DNA of 27,967 nt from positions 1 to 27,967 of the forward strand of contig DATKMG010000016.1 of the NCBI GenBank assembly GCA_035541995.1, written 5' to 3'. This document shows, piece after piece, positions 23,982-27,967 of this stretch. The notes beneath the pieces were generated by a model. That model saw only the letters and a program-made list of their open reading frames with translations, searched no databases and was not told the DNA's origin. Source of the stretch: DATKMG01 sp035541995. GTDB taxonomy: Bacteria; Acidobacteriota; Terriglobia; Versatilivoradales; Versatilivoraceae. Every line of letters starts with the position of its first letter. Position 1 is the first letter of the stretch. A program made the translations under genes and the position numbers.

Positions 23982-25487
23982 CTATTGCACGGCGGTCACT
24001 TTGTTCCTGCCGCTCTGCTTGGAAATGTAAAGGGCCTTGTCAGCCAGCGCGATGACATGGGCCTTTTCCGCGACGCGAGCACCCTGGATGTAGCCGGTGA
24101 TTCCCAGGCTTACTGTGACCTTTACTCTGATACCCCTGGCAATAATCTCCAGCTTCTCAACAGCTTCCCTCACCCGTTCGGCCAAGATAGTTGCTCCTTC
24201 TATATCAGTCTCGGGCAGGATAATGGCGAATTCTTCTCCTCCATAGCGGGCTACGACGTCACTGGTTCTCACCAGGTTCCCGACAGTCTTGCTCAAACAT
24301 CTCAAGACTTCATCCCCGCAGGGATGGCCATAAGTGTCGTTAATCTTCTTGAATAGATCGATATCGAACATCACCAATGCGAAGGGGCGTCCGTATCGTC
24401 GTGCCCGGGCAATCTCCTGAGTCAGAGCCTCCTGAAAAAAACGGTGGTTGTAGAGCCCGGTGAGCCCGTCTCGGGACGCCAACTCCCGAAGTTTCTCATT
24501 CGCGTCTTTGAGGTCATGCGCAAGCCTTTCCGCCTTCTCCTTGGCCTGCTTGAGTTCAAGCATGAGATATACATTGGATATGCTTAAGTTGGAGAGTTCT
24601 TCGTTGGTCTCCTGAAGGATCTGGGAAAATGGCTTCATATTGCCGGGGTGGATTTCAAAGGAAGAAATGATCTCAATGCTCTTGTCGGCAACGGCATCGA
24701 TGAGGCTATCGACATCGCCGGCCTTTTTGCCAAAACTCCTCTCGAGAATTTCCTTGATTTCGTGAATTCTTCCCACGGTCCTGGTTCCATGGTAAACCGA
24801 GGAGAGCTTGTCCGAGAGTAGGAGTATTTCCTTCTGAACCCTGTACTCAGCAGGGACGCCGTCTCTCGAATGGTGAAACCGAATGGGCACGTGGATATTT
24901 TCGGGGAGTCCCCAGCCTTTTAGAACTTCGGCACCTAGCTCAGGATGATCGAAGCCGAGTAGCTTCTTCTCTATTTCCTGCACAGGCAAGCCGGTCGTCT
25001 TCTTCTCGTCAAGCACTTTCAGATAGTCATTGGGACGGTAGGAGTACAAGATTAAGATTCCGATATCTTGGAGTAAAGCTGTGACAAACGTGTCGTCTTT
25101 TTTCTGTTTGACCAGTGCCGCCGTTAGATCCGCCGCGACTGCTGCGGTTATGGCCCGTTTCCAGAAGAAGTCAAAATCGAAGGAACCGCCCGCTTGGCCT
25201 TTCATTCCATTGCAGATGACAAAAGATAAGGCAATGTTCTTCAGTGCACTCACGCCCAGGATTGCCAGAGCCTTTTCAATGTTGCTGACCTTACTGGATG
25301 GGGAATAATACGATGAGTTTGCGATTTGCAGAATCTTGGCCGTCAGTGCCGGGTCAGACTCAATGATTCTAGCAAGCACGGCCCAGGAACAGTCGTCCGC
25401 TTTGACCGCATTCAGGATGCGCACGGCTATGGCCGGGAGGGTCGGGAGTTTCAACTGATCGCTCAGCATGTCTTGAATTCTTGCCAT
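23982..25487 (-). CDS. HDOD-GGDEF protein, probable diguanylate cyclase
   Basis: I place the start at the ATG at 25487, since the in-frame extension to 25748 lies within the upstream kinase gene and has no family features. The 501-residue protein opens with an HDOD domain (about 1-280), recognised by LPTLPAIAVRILNAV, ILQIANSSYYSPSSKVSNIEKALAILG and FWKRAITAAVAADLTA. A short coiled linker follows, then a GGDEF domain with LTGLYNHRFFQEAL, FDIDLFKKINDTYGH and the active-site GGEEF (about 416-420). Five residues before it is RTSD, an intact inhibitory I-site, so the enzyme should make cyclic di-GMP and be product-inhibited. HDOD domains lack the HD phosphohydrolase metal residues and act as signalling modules. 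The gene follows a histidine kinase gene by 52 bp, so phospho-signalling and cyclic di-GMP output may be linked. Confidence 0.9.
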   Translation of the reverse strand: MARIQDMLSDQLKLPTLPAIAVRILNAVKADDCSWAVLARIIESDPALTAKILQIANSSYYSPSSKVSNIEKALAILGVSALKNIALSFVICNGMKGQAGGSFDFDFFWKRAITAAVAADLTAALVKQKKDDTFVTALLQDIGILILYSYRPNDYLKVLDEKKTTGLPVQEIEKKLLGFDHPELGAEVLKGWGLPENIHVPIRFHHSRDGVPAEYRVQKEILLLSDKLSSVYHGTRTVGRIHEIKEILERSFGKKAGDVDSLIDAVADKSIEIISSFEIHPGNMKPFSQILQETNEELSNLSISNVYLMLELKQAKEKAERLAHDLKDANEKLRELASRDGLTGLYNHRFFQEALTQEIARARRYGRPFALVMFDIDLFKKINDTYGHPCGDEVLRCLSKTVGNLVRTSDVVARYGGEEFAIILPETDIEGATILAERVREAVEKLEIIARGIRVKVTVSLGITGYIQGARVAEKAHVIALADKALYISKQSGRNKVTAVQ

Positions 25488-25539
25488 AACTGTGAAGTGC
25501 CCTCTTCGAAATAGGAATGATGCTGTCTTCTTTTGCCTC

Positions 25540-26949
25540 CTACACCCGGTCTGTATCCGAAAGGGAGTGTGGGGGCCTCTCGAGCATCGGATTGGTGCCA
25601 TGGTTATGGGAAAGGAGTGACTTCTCCTCGGGTAGAACCCCTCCTTCAAAATGATCCCCCGGCAATACGAGCGGTTCCGGCCGGGAAGATGCGACAGCGA
25701 TTTCAGCAGGCAGACTGACTGTAAAGGCAGATCCTTTGCCCATCTCACTCGTAACGCTCAATTCTCCCCCCATCAGACGGCAAAACCTCAGACTGATGGC
25801 CAATCCCAGACCTGTACCCCCATATTTTCGGGTGATTGATGTGTCAGCCTGGAAAAAAGGCTTGCACAGATTCTCCAGTTGGTCCTCACTCATCCCGATC
25901 CCGGTGTCTTCGACCCGGAAACTCACCCAGTCTGCACACTCTCTTTTCTGGCGTTTTGCTTCCAATTGAATCGACCCATTCTGGGTAAATCTAGCGGCGT
26001 TACTGAGCAAGTTATACAGCACTTGTCGCGTTTTGGTCAGATCCGAATGCATGAATCCAATATCTGGGGGGAGGGAAAGCTTCAAGACATTGCCGTTCTT
26101 GTTCACTATCGGTAGAACGGTATCGACCACTTCTTCGATTATGTCTGCGACCTCAAAAGTCTCGAGCGACAACTGCATTTTTCCAGCCTCGATCTTGGAA
26201 AGATCCAGGATGTCATTAATCAAGGTCAGCAGATGCTTGCCGGCAGAATGGATTTTCTTGAGATCCGACAGGAGTTCACTATCCCCGTCTTCTTGAACCT
26301 GTTCCTGGAGCATCTCACTGTATCCGAGGATGGCGTTCAGCGGGGTACGCAACTCGTGGCTCATGTTGGCTAAGAACTCGCTCTTGGCCTGGCTGGCTGC
26401 TTCCGCAGACTCCTTGGCAATCCGCAACTCTGCGGCCTGTTTGTACTCCGTGATATCCCGGAACATGCCGAAGGAGCTTTGGAATTCTCCCGAGGGGCTG
26501 AATCGGGGAGTCACTGTCACCAGAATCCGACGACGTTTCCCATCCGGACGAACAATCTCCATTTCATAGGAGGCCCCTTTACCTTTTTTACGTTCCTGGG
26601 TTTGCGCCAATACTCGCGCATATTCCTCCGGGTCTGTGAATTCCTTGAGGTTCCTACCGACTAATCCTCCTGGCGGGAGACCAAAAATCTCTTCTGCGGC
26701 CGGGTTCGCCCGAATAAACACTTCCTGTGAGTTCACCATCCCCATTCCTTCTCCATGGCTTTCGATCAATTCCTGGTATTCCTTCTCTAAGACCGCTTCG
26801 CGCATTAACTGTTGTTGGACCTTCTCAATCTGCTTTCTGACCTGGTGCTTCAGCAGGACCACCCAGAGGAAGACCCAAAAGGCGAGAAAGCCAACAATCG
26901 CCGCTCCCCACACGGCATGAGTGAGATTCCACCACATCTCAAAGTCCAT
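25540..26949 (-). CDS. Membrane PAS-domain sensor histidine kinase
   Basis: I prefer the ATG at 26949, 17 bp after the upstream stop, over an in-frame ATG at 27009 that would overlap the upstream gene by 44 bp. The later start puts a membrane helix (about 9-33) at a natural place. The 469-residue protein then has a short coiled segment and a PAS domain (about 55-165, with VFIRANPAAEEIFGLPPGGLVG and MFRDITEYKQ). HisKA follows with the phospho-acceptor His198 (FLANMSHELRTPLNAILGYS). HATPase_c has N-box NLLSNAARFT, G1 VEDTGIGM and G2 GTGLGLAIS. All catalytic residues are present. There is no receiver domain, so a separate partner must take the phosphate, perhaps the receiver of the neighbouring kinase or a regulator outside the window. 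Confidence 0.9.
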   Translation of the reverse strand: MDFEMWWNLTHAVWGAAIVGFLAFWVFLWVVLLKHQVRKQIEKVQQQLMREAVLEKEYQELIESHGEGMGMVNSQEVFIRANPAAEEIFGLPPGGLVGRNLKEFTDPEEYARVLAQTQERKKGKGASYEMEIVRPDGKRRRILVTVTPRFSPSGEFQSSFGMFRDITEYKQAAELRIAKESAEAASQAKSEFLANMSHELRTPLNAILGYSEMLQEQVQEDGDSELLSDLKKIHSAGKHLLTLINDILDLSKIEAGKMQLSLETFEVADIIEEVVDTVLPIVNKNGNVLKLSLPPDIGFMHSDLTKTRQVLYNLLSNAARFTQNGSIQLEAKRQKRECADWVSFRVEDTGIGMSEDQLENLCKPFFQADTSITRKYGGTGLGLAISLRFCRLMGGELSVTSEMGKGSAFTVSLPAEIAVASSRPEPLVLPGDHFEGGVLPEEKSLLSHNHGTNPMLERPPHSLSDTDRV

Positions 26950-26965
26950 CCTGGATCGACCCTTT

Positions 26966-27967
26966 CTAGATCGATTCCCAATGAGGGTCCTGCTCAAGGG
27001 GATGCCCAACGCCCATTTCTTCAGATTCGGGGGGGAGCTCCTCGACTTCTTCAGGCGACGACAGCACTCCCTCGATTACCTCAAGCAACTCATTGGCGAT
27101 TATTGGCTTGGAAAGGAAGCTGTCAAAGCCGGCTTCCAAGCACTGTTCCCGGTCGCCTTTCATGGTATGGGCAGTCAGAACAATTACCGGGAGGTGATTT
27201 CCCGTCTGTTTTTCTTTCTCGCGGATGACTGCCAACGATTCTGAGCCGTCGATCTCCGCCATTTGCACATCCATCAAGATCAGGTCAAAGTCCTGTTGCG
27301 AAATCAGTGCCAGAGCTTCGCGTCCGCTTGCTGCGACAAACGCTTGATGGCCTCGCTTTTCCAGGAGTCGGATTATCAGCTTCCGGTCGACCACATTGTC
27401 TTCCGCTACCAGGATCTTTAGGGAATCTCGTTTCAACAAAGGTTGTGCCCGGTGGGTCGAAGCAGGATGCGTGTCACTCCAGTGATCTGACTCAAGACCG
27501 AGGCGCGCCGTGAAATGGAAGGTACTGCCGCTTCCCAATGTACTCTCAACCCAGATTTTTCCTCCCATCATCTCCACCAGTTGGGAGGAAATGGCCAGCC
27601 CCAAACCAGTGCCGCTATATTTCCGCGTGGTCGAACTATCTGCCTGAACAAAGGGCTCAAATATCACACTTCGTTTTTCCTCAGGGATGCCGATCCCAGT
27701 ATCGGAAACCGAAATCTGAAGAAGGCAGGTTGGGGCGTCGCCGCAGTGGTCGGGCCCCTCGCCGACTGGCTTCTCATCAGCCGCCCATTTTGCCTCGATC
27801 GTCACGTGCCCGCGGCTGGTAAACTTGATGGCATTTCCGGCCAAATTTACCAACACCTGTCGCAAGCGGATTGGATCGCCAATGACCGTCTCTGGAATAT
27901 CAGGCTGAATGCAGGAACGAAGCTCCAGTCTCTTTTGAAGGGCTTGAATGTTTAAGATCTTCACGGT
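26966..27967 (-). CDS. Hybrid histidine kinase with C-terminal receiver (N-terminus beyond window)
   Basis: The frame is open to the right edge, so the sensor region and H-box are outside the window; the first visible codons already belong to the HATPase region. Visible are the N-box NLAGNAIKFT, G1 SDTGIGIP, F-box IFEPFVQAD, G2 GTGLGLAIS and, after a linker, a complete receiver domain. The receiver has the acidic pair AEDN, the phospho-acceptor Asp in LILMDVQM, the Thr of VIVLTAHT and the conserved Lys in FLSKPI. A Glu/Pro-rich tail ends the protein. Hybrid kinases of this kind pass phosphate from His to their own Asp, then to an Hpt protein or in trans. It is the upstream gene of a three-gene signalling cluster with a PAS kinase and an HDOD-GGDEF protein. 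Confidence 0.88.
   Translation of the reverse strand, partial: TVKILNIQALQKRLELRSCIQPDIPETVIGDPIRLRQVLVNLAGNAIKFTSRGHVTIEAKWAADEKPVGEGPDHCGDAPTCLLQISVSDTGIGIPEEKRSVIFEPFVQADSSTTRKYSGTGLGLAISSQLVEMMGGKIWVESTLGSGSTFHFTARLGLESDHWSDTHPASTHRAQPLLKRDSLKILVAEDNVVDRKLIIRLLEKRGHQAFVAASGREALALISQQDFDLILMDVQMAEIDGSESLAVIREKEKQTGNHLPVIVLTAHTMKGDREQCLEAGFDSFLSKPIIANELLEVIEGVLSSPEEVEELPPESEEMGVGHPLEQDPHWESI

Overview
The window looks like chromosomal DNA of a Gram-negative bacterium with mid-to-high GC. RND efflux pumps, an outer-membrane lipoprotein channel and an OmpA-type peptidoglycan-binding domain show the double membrane. Twin-arginine-leader Gfo/Idh/MocA and amidohydrolase proteins, together with HDOD-GGDEF and hybrid kinase genes, would suit an Acidobacteriota-like lineage. 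No rRNA or other marker is present, so the taxon is a guess. I see no tRNA, rRNA, CRISPR array, transposase or phage gene.

Left end (1-3085, minus strand): three catabolic-type genes in one direction. They are a Tat-leader amidohydrolase, a membrane-anchored amidohydrolase and the N-terminal 215 codons of a Tat-leader Gfo/Idh/MocA oxidoreductase that runs off the window. A 474-bp divergent region (3086-3559) separates them from the next block.

Centre-left (3560-11367, plus strand): the most unusual part. Seven co-directional genes encode a coiled-coil protein of no recognised family, a PspA/IM30 (ESCRT-III superfamily) protein, a membrane-anchored substrate-binding protein fused to an OmpA-like domain, a TauC/SsuC-type permease, a TauB/SsuB-type ATPase, a membrane protein with a long coiled coil, and an AAA+ ATPase with a degenerate N-terminal half. 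The last four are coupled by overlaps or a 2-bp gap. A 391-bp gap with nested inverted repeats separates the OmpA-fusion gene from the permease gene. My reading is an envelope-maintenance machine: a PspA polymer, a AAA+ remodeller, and an ABC transporter whose binding protein reaches from inner membrane to peptidoglycan. I do not know of a described system with exactly this composition.

Middle (11385-13904): a CLC chloride channel/antiporter with C-terminal CBS domains, divergent from a MarR-family regulator. A perfect 7-3-7 palindrome lies between a clear -35 and a consensus -10 facing the CLC gene, so the MarR protein probably controls it.

Right-middle (14102-23917): an MdtABC-like RND system. 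The minus-strand operon runs adaptor, permease B, permease C. A NodT/OprM-type outer-membrane lipoprotein is transcribed divergently across a 604-bp region. One permease carries a Ser-rich insertion.

Right end (23982-27967, minus strand): a signalling cluster of a hybrid histidine kinase with receiver (truncated by the window edge), a membrane PAS histidine kinase and an HDOD-GGDEF diguanylate cyclase with an intact I-site.
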